Assembly: GCA_948623715.1 (NCBI GenBank)
Contig: CAPHDI010000013.1
Coordinates: 1 to 30,149, forward strand
Length of the DNA: 30,149 nt
Source of the DNA: an uncultured Candidatus Saccharibacteria bacterium
Lineage (GTDB): Bacteria > Patescibacteriota > Saccharimonadia > Saccharimonadales > Saccharimonadaceae
Direction: 5' to 3'
The position numbers and the translations under genes are program-made. Positions 1 to 7,171 of the stretch are shown here, piece after piece. Below the pieces are notes generated by a model. That model was given only the letters and a program-made list of their open reading frames with translations, made no database searches and was not told the DNA's origin. How positions within the stretch are numbered: position 1 is the first letter of the stretch; each line of letters begins with the position of its first letter.

Positions 1-77
1 GGCTGAAGGGGACGGTTTGCTAAATCGTTAGTCTGGGGAGACCTGGAGCGGGAGTTCGAATCTCCCACCCTCCGCCA
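1..77 (+). tRNA. tRNA-Ser(GCU), 5' end missing
   Basis: Only the 3' part of the gene is present, because the window begins inside the D-arm region. The anticodon stem ACGGT/ATCGT closes the loop TTGCTAA, giving anticodon GCT (serine AGC/AGU codons). A long extra arm follows, as expected for tRNA-Ser, then a T arm GGGAG-TTCGAAT-CTCCC, the acceptor strand ACCCTCC, discriminator G and an encoded CCA at 75-77. The 5' acceptor strand lies outside the window. Confidence 0.93.
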
Positions 78-91
78 AACTCATTTGGGCT

Positions 92-117
92 AAAATCGCT
101 TATCTTGGCGGTTTTTC
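92..117 (+). terminator. Intrinsic terminator after tRNA-Ser
   Basis: The stem AAAATCGC (92-99) pairs with GCGGTTTT (108-115) around an 8-nt loop, with one T-G wobble, and a T-run follows. It sits 14 nt after the CCA end of the tRNA. Confidence 0.7.
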
Positions 118-181
118 TTGTTTGCTCGTCGTAAGACGCGCGGCACTCGGAGAAAATGTCATTTTATTCTTGAATGGCGAA

Positions 182-200
182 TGTGTGGTATAATATGGGT
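182..200 (+). promoter_or_regulatory. Extended -10 promoter, leaderless gene
   Basis: TGTGTGGTATAAT has its -10 hexamer at 189-194 preceded by a TG-n extension. Exactly 6 nt separate it from the ATG at 201, so transcription should begin at or next to the start codon. Confidence 0.75.
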
Positions 201-683
201 ATGGTAAAAAGTTCTAGGGCGGCGAAAACGGATATTATTACTTGGGAAGCTGAGGAGTATATCGTGCGCGATAAGACGGCTTGGTGGTATGTGGGGTTAG
301 TGGCGGTAGGGCTGATTTTGGCGGGGATCTCGGTGTGGCTACAATGGTGGAGCTTCCTCGTAGTGGTGATTCTTAGCGTGGTGGCGTTGATGATTTATGC
401 GATGCGGCCGCCGCGGGTGCTGCGTTATTCCCTGAGCAATAAAGGGATTAGTGAGGGTAGTAAACTTTATGAATATTCAGAATTTAAATCTTTTGGGATT
501 TTGCATGAGGGGAATAATTTCGCGATCGTGCTGACGCCAATGAAGAGGTTCTCGCCACGAATGATGGTGTTCTTCCCGGAGGCACAGGGTGAAGAGATCG
601 TGGACGCTTTCGGCAATAGGTTGCCGATGGAAGAGGTGAAGCTGGACGTATTAGATAAGTTGATAAAGTTCTTGCGTATTTGA
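201..683 (+). CDS. Small two-helix membrane protein
   Basis: A 160-aa protein of unknown function. The N-terminus is cytoplasmic-looking and charged. Two hydrophobic segments follow at about residues 20-42 and 43-60 (one begins WWYVGLVAVGLILAG, the other is rich in V/L/I), and then a soluble C-terminal part of about 95 residues with alternating hydrophobic strands and a terminal amphipathic helix. The shape resembles small membrane proteins with a PH-like cytosolic domain, but there is no diagnostic motif. I chose the ATG at 201 over an in-frame ATG at 174, because the earlier one lies upstream of the -10 box and would not be transcribed. No ribosome-binding site is present, in keeping with a leaderless mRNA. 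Confidence 0.75.
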   Translation: MVKSSRAAKTDIITWEAEEYIVRDKTAWWYVGLVAVGLILAGISVWLQWWSFLVVVILSVVALMIYAMRPPRVLRYSLSNKGISEGSKLYEYSEFKSFGILHEGNNFAIVLTPMKRFSPRMMVFFPEAQGEEIVDAFGNRLPMEEVKLDVLDKLIKFLRI

Positions 684-689
684 AAATTG

Positions 690-698
690 TGATATAAT
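690..698 (+). promoter_or_regulatory. Extended -10 promoter
   Basis: TGATATAAT has its hexamer at 693-698 with a TG-n extension. It overlaps the region just after the previous stop codon. The predicted leader is about 47 nt and holds a purine-rich ribosome-binding site (AAGGTGGG) ahead of the ATG at 752. Confidence 0.7.
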
Positions 699-751
699 AG
701 AGTATATACGATAATAAGGTTAATGTAAAAATAAGAAGGTGGGTAAATAAA

Positions 752-1228
752 ATGAACCAAAACCGCAACAAAGACAACGATTTGCAGCGCGCGATCGATG
801 AGATTACTCAGAAGGGTGGCGCTTCGGCTGCTCCGAAATCAGCTCCTGCTGCTCCGGCCCCGGCTCCAATGGGTGCGCCGATGCCACAGCCACAGGCTCC
901 ACAGATGAAGATGCCGCAGGCAGCTGCTCCGCAGATGGGAATGCCAGGTATGCCGTCAATGTCGGCTGGTTATGGTCGCCCGATGGGTTATGGTTCAGAT
1001 ATTTCTAAGGTGAAGGAAGCGGCTCTGAAAGAGTTGTTCCCGATCATGGACCGGGTAGAAGTTGATCCTGAGAAGCGTTTCATGCTCTATCAGGAAATGT
1101 TGAATACAATGCGTGACAAGGCGGTAATTGCGCCGGCTTATGAAGCAGCACGACAGATTCGTGATGATAAGATTCGTGCGGATTCGCTATTGTATCTCAT
1201 TAATTCAATTGACGAAATGTCGCTCTAG
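752..1228 (+). CDS. Ala/Pro/Met-rich small protein with helical C-terminus
   Basis: A 158-aa protein that I cannot assign to a named family. Residues 25-85 are low complexity (Ala, Pro, Met, Gln, Gly) and probably disordered. Residues 86-158 look like a compact helical domain with many charged residues (KVKEAALKELFPIMDRV, then EVDPEKRFMLYQEMLN). There is no signal peptide or membrane segment, so it is probably cytosolic. The start is supported by AAGGTGGG 8 nt upstream and by its own extended -10 promoter. The gene ends two bases before a 111-bp palindromic repeat whose central hairpin could serve as its terminator. Confidence 0.75.
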   Translation: MNQNRNKDNDLQRAIDEITQKGGASAAPKSAPAAPAPAPMGAPMPQPQAPQMKMPQAAAPQMGMPGMPSMSAGYGRPMGYGSDISKVKEAALKELFPIMDRVEVDPEKRFMLYQEMLNTMRDKAVIAPAYEAARQIRDDKIRADSLLYLINSIDEMSL

Positions 1229-1230
1229 CG

Positions 1231-1341
1231 GACTATTTAAGCGAATTACTTCGTTAATAGCTCCGATACGCAGGAGACGTACGCTATAGTACGTCTCCTT
1301 TGCGTTTCTCGCTATTGCCTCGTACTTCATCTTAAATAGTC
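1231..1341. repeat. Dispersed palindromic repeat, copy 1 (3' UTR)
   Basis: A 111-bp element bounded by a perfect 11-bp inverted repeat, GACTATTTAAG (1231-1241) and CTTAAATAGTC (1331-1341). Its centre is an 11-bp hairpin AGGAGACGTAC / GTACGTCTCCT (1272-1299). It shares the blocks GCGAATTACTTCGT, TGCGTT and CCTCGTACTTCATCT, in the same order and spacing, with the element at 9378-9485 inside the murE-like gene. This copy lies between genes, directly after a stop codon. Confidence 0.8.
1272..1303 (+). terminator. Possible terminator formed by the repeat's central hairpin
   Basis: A perfect 11-bp stem with a 6-nt loop (GCTATA) is followed by TTGCGTTT. The T-run is broken, so termination would be weaker than at the other terminators in this window. 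Confidence 0.4.
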
Positions 1342-1397
1342 TAGCTAGAGAAAAATGTCGCTGCTCTTCGTAAAGGTTTCATCAACTAAATAACTTA

Positions 1398-1406
1398 TGG
1401 TATAAT
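1398..1406 (+). promoter_or_regulatory. Extended -10 promoter
   Basis: TTATGGTATAAT has its hexamer at 1401-1406. It gives a leader of about 20 nt with a GTGGGAG ribosome-binding site ahead of the ATG at 1432. Confidence 0.75.
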
Positions 1407-1431
1407 GGAGTAAAATAACGTGGGAGATAAA

Positions 1432-2445
1432 ATGGAGGAAAAGCCAAAACGCGTTACCGAGGAAAAAGAAAAGGTAGCGAAAATAAAAGTGCCAGTCGAG
1501 CCGGGCGAAGAAATGGTACCGGCGAAGGAACGGCCGCGACACGGTAATCCGTATAAGTTGGCGATTGCGATCTTGTCGCTAGTGGTGCTCGCAATGGCGG
1601 CGACGATTATTTACCTGTTGTTCTGCCCGTCGAGCCCGAAGAATGATAATCCGACAACGCCTAATGATCCGCCGGTGGCGCAGGAATGCCCGGCGCAGAA
1701 TGATACTTGTGCAGTGGCGGAGAAGAATGATAAAGCAGTGCGGGAAATCGTGGCGGCGGTAAAGACGGCGGTCGAGGAGAGAATGACTCCGTATAAGTTG
1801 CTGGTGAATACTTATGATGAGTCGGCGCCAGTGTATCGTCCGGAAGGAATGGAGACGGGGATTCCACTGACGAAGAATTATGGATTTATGGCGAATGCGG
1901 CAGGATTTTCGGTGCAGTCGGAGCAGTATAGGCTGATTTACAGCACAGATTACTATGAGACGATTACGAAAGTATTGACGGAAAAGGGGTTTGTCGATAC
2001 GGAGGAGTCGTACACTCTGGCGAGTGCGGGGAAGGCACCGACGACGTTTATGAATGAAGAGACTGGGGTCGTCTGTGCGGTATCTTCCCTGCCGGATTTC
2101 TCATGTGCGTACAAGACTTGGTATAGTGAGAAGGATGCGGATTTCTCGAATAGTCTTGCGAAAGTCTATAAGGAAGCGACGGGCGAGGATGCGTATTATC
2201 TGGTCGCGAAAGAAGCAGACGTGAAAGATAGCCCGATCGAACCATATCAGACGATTAGTGTGGCGATGACGGGGGCGGGGGCGATGTTCTATCGGGTGAG
2301 TCCGACGTCGGAATGGGTGTATTTCTCGAGGGGGCAGATGGCGCCGCTCTGTAGCGCGTATAATACGGATAATCTGAAGAAAGCGTTTGCGGGGCAGACT
2401 TGCTATGACGATGTGACACAGAAAAATTCGACAGTACAGCAATAA
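1432..2445 (+). CDS. Single-pass membrane protein with extracellular domain
   Basis: A 337-aa protein of unknown function. The N-terminal 45 residues are highly charged (Lys/Glu) and presumably cytoplasmic. One hydrophobic helix follows at about residues 48-66 (LAIAILSLVVLAMAATIIYLLF), and then a Pro/Asn-rich linker and an extracellular domain of about 250 residues. Cysteines at several positions (PAQNDTC, VVCAV, FSCAY, PLCSAY, QTCYDD) could form disulfides. I prefer the ATG at 1432, with GGGAG 5 nt upstream, over the GTG at 1420, which overlaps that site. The gene has its own promoter and a strong terminator, so it is a single-gene unit. Confidence 0.75.
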   Translation: MEEKPKRVTEEKEKVAKIKVPVEPGEEMVPAKERPRHGNPYKLAIAILSLVVLAMAATIIYLLFCPSSPKNDNPTTPNDPPVAQECPAQNDTCAVAEKNDKAVREIVAAVKTAVEERMTPYKLLVNTYDESAPVYRPEGMETGIPLTKNYGFMANAAGFSVQSEQYRLIYSTDYYETITKVLTEKGFVDTEESYTLASAGKAPTTFMNEETGVVCAVSSLPDFSCAYKTWYSEKDADFSNSLAKVYKEATGEDAYYLVAKEADVKDSPIEPYQTISVAMTGAGAMFYRVSPTSEWVYFSRGQMAPLCSAYNTDNLKKAFAGQTCYDDVTQKNSTVQQ

Positions 2446-2454
2446 GAATTTGGT

Positions 2455-2492
2455 AAAAGTGGCTTCTGGTTTGGATTCGGGAGCCACTTTTT
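2455..2492 (+). terminator. Intrinsic terminator
   Basis: AAAAGTGGCT (2455-2464) pairs with AGCCACTTTT (2482-2491) and a T-run follows. It sits directly after the stop codon of the membrane protein. Confidence 0.85.
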
Positions 2493-2509
2493 GTTGGGTT
2501 TTGGATTTG

Positions 2510-2520
2510 TGTGGTATAAT
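2510..2520 (+). promoter_or_regulatory. Extended -10 promoter of FISUMP leader copy 1
   Basis: TGTGGTATAAT has its hexamer at 2515-2520 with a TG-n extension. Closing helix P1 of the structured leader begins 4 nt later, so the RNA starts at or next to the helix. Confidence 0.75.
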
Positions 2521-2766
2521 GGTAGTGTCCAAACTAATATTATCAGAATCGATGCGTATTGCTGCAATTTGTATTTGCAAATGGTAATGGCATCACGATG
2601 TCAGTTTTGTGAATGCTTTATTGCAGCGCACGGATTCTGAATTGGTTTGGACACCCATCGTGGTGCCATTTTTGTTGGTATAAAGATGCATGTGGCGTAC
2701 CAACTGAGATAGATAGGTAAAATTGGCGCCATGATGGTCCTATCAATACAACAAAAGGAGGGCCGA
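2521..2766 (+). promoter_or_regulatory. Structured switch-like leader RNA, copy 1
   Basis: A 5' UTR of about 240 nt ahead of the double-FISUMP gene. Helix P1 pairs GTGTCCAAACTAAT (2525-2538) with ATTGGTTTGGACAC (2641-2654). Inside it are CAGAATC/GATTCTG (2544-2550/2633-2639) and GCTGCAAT/ATTGCAGC (2561-2568/2620-2627). The conserved block TGGCATCACGA (2588-2598) can pair over 11 bp with TCGTGGTGCCA (2658-2668), which is followed by T5. The same GGTGCCA can instead pair with TGGCGCC (2724-2730), which lies in the loop of a GATAGG/CCTATC hairpin (2712-2717/2739-2744). The related leaders are at 10338-10585, 26353-26556 and 29941-30149. I recognise no known riboswitch class. Confidence 0.8.
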
Positions 2767-4851
2767 ATGCGCAAAAGATCCATATCAAAATTCAAGTTAC
2801 ATAGTATTCCAATATTACATAGACATTTGCGATATGTGTCTTATAGTATTCCTCTAATGTGCGGTTTGGCTCTACTTTTGTTAATAAGTAGTCTAGTGGT
2901 TGTTGATTATAATAATGGCGAAGTGTATGCAGAAGAAGATATAATGACTTATGCGACAACGAGTGTAAACCCAACAGCTTCGCTTACGATAGGCGGAGAT
3001 GCGACGAATAAGCAGGTGATAGCTAGTCCTGGTAGTACGGCATACAGGAGCCATACTGTGACGGTGGACATGAATGACGTGGAGAGTTATGTATTGATGT
3101 TAAGCGGGCCGACGAATCTGGTTAGCGGGGTGGCTACGGTGATTGGTGGCTCTAATGGCGCGAATCCTGAGAATATGGCTGATAATACCTGGGGCTATAG
3201 CTGGGGTGGAGAAAATAAAGAAACCGCTTTTTATCAACCACTGTCGCTTGCGGGCAGCAGGCTTATAGGTGAAACGATGAACGGTTTTAAGGCTAATTTC
3301 ACAAAAAACTTGTTTTTTGCGGCGAAATTTGGTGAAGATGCTATGTCGGGGAGATACACGGCTAACGTTTCTCTTTCCTTGACTGTGACGCCCAGGGCGA
3401 TAGCGATGGGGTTTGGTGGTGTATATGATATGCAAGACATGACGCGGGCGGTCTGTCAGAGCGTGCCGGTCGGTACTACCGGTACGCTCGAGGATTCGCG
3501 AGACGGCAGCTTGTATCGGATCAATAAGTTAGGGGATGGTAACTGTTGGATGACGGAAAATCTCAAGCTTACTAAAGAGGGTATGGTCGCGAATGGTCAG
3601 ACGGCTGTCTTGACGAGTGCGAATTCGAATGTGGCAACTAGTTTTACTTTGCCGGATAGTATCACGAGGCTGAGTTCGACGGATTTCGGTAGTAATGATA
3701 ATTATGATTTTCGGAATACGGCTCAGGTTTATAACGGGAGTTATGAAGATGCGCTTTGGAGGCCGGGATATGGGGTGTATTACTCTTGGTATGCGGCAAC
3801 GGCGGGTATCGGTAATGGGTTGGTTACTACGGAGGCGAATATGGCTGATAGTATTTGCCCGAAGGGATGGGTGCTTCCGACGAAGGATGACTATACTACG
3901 TTACTGAGTGCGGTCGGAACTAGTGGCGCGACTTGGCAGAGTTCGCCATACAGCTTTCCTTTGGCGGGGTTTGTAAGCTACGGGGGAAATGGTAATATTG
4001 GTACGCGAGGAGATTATTGGACGAGTACGAGTTATAACTGGGATGCTGCGTATCGCTTATATATAGCTGCGGACGAGGTGGGATTGTCTTACGAGTATGT
4101 GTGGCGCCATGATGGACTTCCGATTCGCTGTATGGCTGATATGGCTACTACGCTGGCTGATATTTCTACGATGCAAGAAATGACGACGGAGATTTGCGCG
4201 AAAACTCCGATTGGTCAGCATACTTCGCTTAGAGATACGCGTGATAATAGTGATTATACGGTGCAGAAACTTTCTGATGGTAAATGCTGGATGGCGCAAA
4301 ACTTGCGGATTATGAATAAGACGATTACTCCGAATGATTCGGATGTGGCATCTAACTACATAATTCCCTCTTCGAGCACGACTTTTAACAGTAATACTGT
4401 TTCGTATGCTTACTACGACAGGGATCTGATCAACGGGGCTTTGTATAATTGGTGCACGGCGACAGCGGGTACCTGTAATAGTATTAAAGGGGTGGCTAAT
4501 GCGAGCTATAGTATTTGTCCGAAGGGGTGGAAATTGCCGGAAGACGAAGCGTATATAAATTTGGTGAATAATTATGGCTATTCTGGCTGGGCGACGACTA
4601 ATATCGCCGGGAATAGTTACAAAGGTTACTATATCGGCAAAGCTCCTGGAGCTGCCTTTTTCCCGGCGGCTGGGTCGGTATCTTATGGTAGTCATGGTCA
4701 TGTTGGCGAGGAGGGGTACTATTGGACGAGTCTAAGTAGTAGCGATGCGGGGGCGGTGATGATGCAGTTGAATAGTGGCGGCGTTACGCCCCATCGAGCC
4801 GAGGACATTTACAGGTACTATGGATTTTCTGTAAGGTGCGTGGCTAGATAG
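2767..4851 (+). CDS. Secreted/surface protein with two FISUMP domains
   Basis: A 694-aa exported protein. The N-terminus is basic, and a hydrophobic segment at about residues 34-53 (MCGLALLLLISSLVVVDY) acts as a signal or anchor. Residues about 75-215 form a beta-rich Ig-like module with the signature N-x-W-G-Y-x-W-G and a closing F-A-x-K-F-G motif. Two FISUMP domains follow, at about 221-455 and 465-694. Each opens with MQ(D/E)MT, carries a DGxCWM(T/A)(E/Q)NL block and an ICPKGW(V/K)LP block, and ends in RCMA or RCVAR. FISUMP domains are typical of surface and extracellular proteins, and their ligand is unknown. The start at 2767 follows AAAGGAGGGCCGA; the earlier in-frame ATGs lie in the structured leader. 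Confidence 0.88.
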   Translation: MRKRSISKFKLHSIPILHRHLRYVSYSIPLMCGLALLLLISSLVVVDYNNGEVYAEEDIMTYATTSVNPTASLTIGGDATNKQVIASPGSTAYRSHTVTVDMNDVESYVLMLSGPTNLVSGVATVIGGSNGANPENMADNTWGYSWGGENKETAFYQPLSLAGSRLIGETMNGFKANFTKNLFFAAKFGEDAMSGRYTANVSLSLTVTPRAIAMGFGGVYDMQDMTRAVCQSVPVGTTGTLEDSRDGSLYRINKLGDGNCWMTENLKLTKEGMVANGQTAVLTSANSNVATSFTLPDSITRLSSTDFGSNDNYDFRNTAQVYNGSYEDALWRPGYGVYYSWYAATAGIGNGLVTTEANMADSICPKGWVLPTKDDYTTLLSAVGTSGATWQSSPYSFPLAGFVSYGGNGNIGTRGDYWTSTSYNWDAAYRLYIAADEVGLSYEYVWRHDGLPIRCMADMATTLADISTMQEMTTEICAKTPIGQHTSLRDTRDNSDYTVQKLSDGKCWMAQNLRIMNKTITPNDSDVASNYIIPSSSTTFNSNTVSYAYYDRDLINGALYNWCTATAGTCNSIKGVANASYSICPKGWKLPEDEAYINLVNNYGYSGWATTNIAGNSYKGYYIGKAPGAAFFPAAGSVSYGSHGHVGEEGYYWTSLSSSDAGAVMMQLNSGGVTPHRAEDIYRYYGFSVRCVAR

Positions 4852-4858
4852 GTAGATG

Positions 4859-4887
4859 AAAAAGGAAGCCTTTGGGGCTTCCTTTTT
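4859..4887. terminator. Bidirectional intrinsic terminator (FISUMP gene / groEL)
   Basis: AAAAAGGAAGCC (4859-4870) pairs with GGCTTCCTTTTT (4876-4887) around a 5-nt loop. The A- and T-tracts on both sides let it stop both convergent transcripts. Confidence 0.9.
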
Positions 4888-4906
4888 GGTTAGGGTGTAC
4901 TCGGAT

Positions 4907-6523
4907 TTAGTACATACCGCCCATGTCAGGAGCTGTGGGGGCAGATTTCTCGGGGAGGTCGACGATGAGAGCGCCCATGGTGATAGCGGTAGCAGCGATG
5001 CTGGTAGCGCTCTGGACGGCTTCCTTCGTGACTTTTGCTGGGTCGATGACACCAGCTTTCTTGAGGTCGATGAGGCCTTTTTCTGGTTCCATGACGTTAA
5101 TTCCCTGACCGGGCTTCGCCTTCTCGACTTCGGCGAGGAGGGCTTGAGAGTTAAGACCGGCGTTCTCCATGATGTGGATGAACGGAGCCTTGAGGGCGCG
5201 CTTGACGATCTTGGCGCCGTCGGTGTCTTCCTTGAGCTTATTCGCGAGCTCGACGAGGGTGACGCCGCCGCCGGTGACGATTCCTTCGGCGAGGGCGGCC
5301 TTCGTAGCGGCGACGGCATCGTCAACGCGGAATTTCTTCTCGTCGATTTCGGTCTCGGAGGCGCCACCGACTTTGATGACAGCAACTTTGTCGAGGAGGG
5401 CGGCAGCACGTTTTTCAAGCTCTTCGCGGGCGTAGTCAGATTTCTCAAGCTTGGCCTGAGACTGGATGAGGCTGATGCGATCAGCGACGGCTTGTTTATT
5501 GCCAGAGCCTTTGATGATAGTAGTCTCGTCTTTTGTAGCGATGACTTTACCGCAGGAGCCGAGGACTTCCATGCCGACTTCTTCAAGCTTCATGCCTTTG
5601 TCAGCAGAGACGACCGTAGCGTCGGTAAGGATGGCGATATCTTCCATGATTTCTTTGCGGCGATCACCGAAAGATGGGGCTTTAAGGACGAGAGTATTGA
5701 AGACGCCTTTGAGCTTGTTGAGGACGAGGACGGAGAGAGCTTCGCCTTCGACTTCTTCGGCGATAATGACGAGATCTTTGCGACCGGCCTGAGCGCATTG
5801 CTCAAGGATCGGGATGAGCTCGTTAGCGCTGCTGATTTTCTTGTCAGTGACGAGAATGAGAGGCTTCTCGAAGATAGCTTCTTGACGATTAACGTCAGTG
5901 ACGAAGAATGGTGAGGAGAAACCTTTGTCGTAGGTGAAACCTTCGACGATTTCCTGCTCCATTTCGAGGCCCTGGCCTTGCTCGACGGTAACGACACCGT
6001 CTTTACCGATCTTGCTGATGACGTCAGCAATGAGCTGACCGATCTCGGCGTCGCCGGCAGAGATGGAAGCGACTTCGGCGACTTTCTTGTCGTCGCCGGC
6101 GATTTGCTCGGCGGTCTTCTCGATGCCTTTGATGATCTCGGCGCCGGCAGCTTCGATTCCCTTGCGTAATTCCATGGGGTTGACGCCAGCGGCGATGAGT
6201 TTATTTGCTTCATTTAGAATGTTGTATGTTAGGACGGTAACTGTAGTCGTACCGTCGCCCGCCACCTTGTTGAGTTTTTGCGCAGCTGATTTAATCAACT
6301 TCGCTCCGATTTGCTCACCGAGGTTGTCCTCGGTGCTGCCTAGGTCTACCGCTTCCGCCACCGTTACCCCATCGTGCGTAATCGTCGGGGTACCATAAGA
6401 TTTTTCGATTACGACGTTTTGGCCCTTTGGACCAAAAGTTACTTTGACTGCATCATACAGCTGCTTTGCGCCGCTCAAGATTTTGTCCCGAGCTTCGGAA
6501 GCATAAAATATCTTCTTTGCCAT
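4907..6523 (-). CDS. groEL: GroEL chaperonin (60 kDa)
   Basis: A 538-aa chaperonin subunit that forms the double-ring folding chamber in the cytosol together with GroES. Family hallmarks are visible: the ATP-binding VAGDGTTT motif near residue 86, the TFGPKGQNV segment near 30, apical-domain SFGDRRKEIMEDIA, and the equatorial GGGVTLVELA and GLNSQALLAEVEKAKPGQGI blocks. The C-terminus ends MGGMY, a short form of the usual Gly-Met tail. Length is normal for the family (about 540). The start is preceded by AAGGAG on the minus strand. It is the second gene of groES-groEL, 16 nt behind groES, and so shares the CIRCE-controlled promoter. Confidence 0.98.
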   Translation of the reverse strand: MAKKIFYASEARDKILSGAKQLYDAVKVTFGPKGQNVVIEKSYGTPTITHDGVTVAEAVDLGSTEDNLGEQIGAKLIKSAAQKLNKVAGDGTTTVTVLTYNILNEANKLIAAGVNPMELRKGIEAAGAEIIKGIEKTAEQIAGDDKKVAEVASISAGDAEIGQLIADVISKIGKDGVVTVEQGQGLEMEQEIVEGFTYDKGFSSPFFVTDVNRQEAIFEKPLILVTDKKISSANELIPILEQCAQAGRKDLVIIAEEVEGEALSVLVLNKLKGVFNTLVLKAPSFGDRRKEIMEDIAILTDATVVSADKGMKLEEVGMEVLGSCGKVIATKDETTIIKGSGNKQAVADRISLIQSQAKLEKSDYAREELEKRAAALLDKVAVIKVGGASETEIDEKKFRVDDAVAATKAALAEGIVTGGGVTLVELANKLKEDTDGAKIVKRALKAPFIHIMENAGLNSQALLAEVEKAKPGQGINVMEPEKGLIDLKKAGVIDPAKVTKEAVQSATSIAATAITMGALIVDLPEKSAPTAPDMGGMY

Positions 6524-6539
6524 TTTACTCCTTTAGAAA

Positions 6540-6794
6540 TTATAAAGTTGCGAGGATGTCTTCTTCCTTGACGATGATATAGTCAACATCTTCGAGCTTG
6601 ACATCGGTGGTAGTGTACTGTTTGTAAACGATTTTGTCGCCTTTCTTGACGGTTTTGACGTCGGGACCGACGGATTCGACAACGGCGTAGGACGGAGCTT
6701 CTTTGGCTTCGCCGAGCAAGATGCCGGACTTAGTCATGGTCTGCGGTTCTTCTTTCTTTGCGACAACTCTATCCCCCAGAGGTTTTAATTGCAT
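6540..6794 (-). CDS. groES: GroES co-chaperonin (10 kDa)
   Basis: An 84-aa co-chaperonin that caps the GroEL ring. It starts MQLKPLGDRVVAKKEE, the typical beta strand of the family. The mobile loop is TMTKSGILLGEAKEAPSYA, with the hydrophobic tripeptide ILL that contacts GroEL. The end, EDVDYIIVKEEDILATL, is also typical. It is somewhat shorter than the usual 95-97 residues. An AAAGGAG site precedes the start. It is the first gene of the operon, behind the CIRCE operator. Confidence 0.97.
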   Translation of the reverse strand: MQLKPLGDRVVAKKEEPQTMTKSGILLGEAKEAPSYAVVESVGPDVKTVKKGDKIVYKQYTTTDVKLEDVDYIIVKEEDILATL

Positions 6795-6817
6795 ATATAA
6801 CTCCTTTCTGTGATTCT

Positions 6818-6846
6818 ATGATAGCATAGAAAATTAGCACTTGCAA
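6818..6846 (-). promoter_or_regulatory. groESL promoter
   Basis: On the minus strand, a -35 box TTGCAA (6841-6846) lies 17 nt from a -10 box TATCAT (6818-6823). The -35 box falls inside the CIRCE operator, so a bound repressor would block RNA polymerase. Confidence 0.65.
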
Positions 6847-6860
6847 TAGTAGAGTGCTAA
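6834..6860. promoter_or_regulatory. CIRCE operator (HrcA-binding site)
   Basis: TTAGCACTT (6834-6842), a 9-nt spacer, then GAGTGCTAA (6852-6860). This matches the CIRCE consensus TTAGCACTC-N9-GAGTGCTAA at 17 of 18 arm positions. CIRCE is the established operator of the heat-shock repressor HrcA, so groESL is probably derepressed by heat or protein-folding stress. No hrcA gene is in the window. Confidence 0.93.
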
Positions 6861-6958
6861 AAATTATAGGAAAAGTTAAGAAAATAGGGGGTATGGTGAC
6901 GCCAGCGAAGGAAGGATAGATAAAACGTTGCGGAAAGCGGAGAAAAGCGTAATTAGTA

Positions 6959-6987
6959 TTGACTTTTATAGATATGTGTGGTATAAT
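6959..6987 (+). promoter_or_regulatory. Promoter with -35 and extended -10
   Basis: TTGACT (6959-6964) lies 17 nt upstream of TATAAT (6982-6987), with a TGTGTGG extension. It should produce a leader of about 178 nt ahead of the gene at 7172. Confidence 0.8.
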
Positions 6988-6993
6988 GAAATT

Positions 6994-7171
6994 ATGGGTT
7001 TGTTTCCTAGTTCCTTGAAATCATTTTGGAAATTCTAGAGATAGCTTTCAGGAGTGTTTGGTAGCGCAGAGAATATGAAGAATCGTACTCTGTGCGCTGC
7101 CAAGCAGCGAAAATCGATTGCGCATAGTTTGGTATGAGAATGTGCGCAAAATAGAAAGGATTTGGAAAGCT
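6994..7171 (+). promoter_or_regulatory. Structured leader of the orphan gene
   Basis: This leader contains two clear hairpins: GGTAGCGCAGAG (7060-7071) with CTCTGTGCGCTGCC (7088-7101, small bulge), and TTGCGCAT (7118-7125) with GTGCGCAA (7142-7149). AGAAAGGA at 7153-7160 may be the ribosome-binding site. It lacks the conserved blocks of the FISUMP leaders, so it is a separate structure of unknown role. Confidence 0.5.

Noticed and set aside
2521..2766. FISUMP leaders as retron RNA or a diversity-generating retroelement template
   Set aside because: No reverse transcriptase gene is in the window, and no template/variable repeat pair with A-specific changes is visible. The position between promoter and start codon fits a cis-acting leader better.
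4856..5914. Long plus-strand reading frame opposite groEL
   Set aside because: It is the complement of a well-conserved groEL. The long open frame results from codon bias of the real gene. No promoter or ribosome-binding site is seen.
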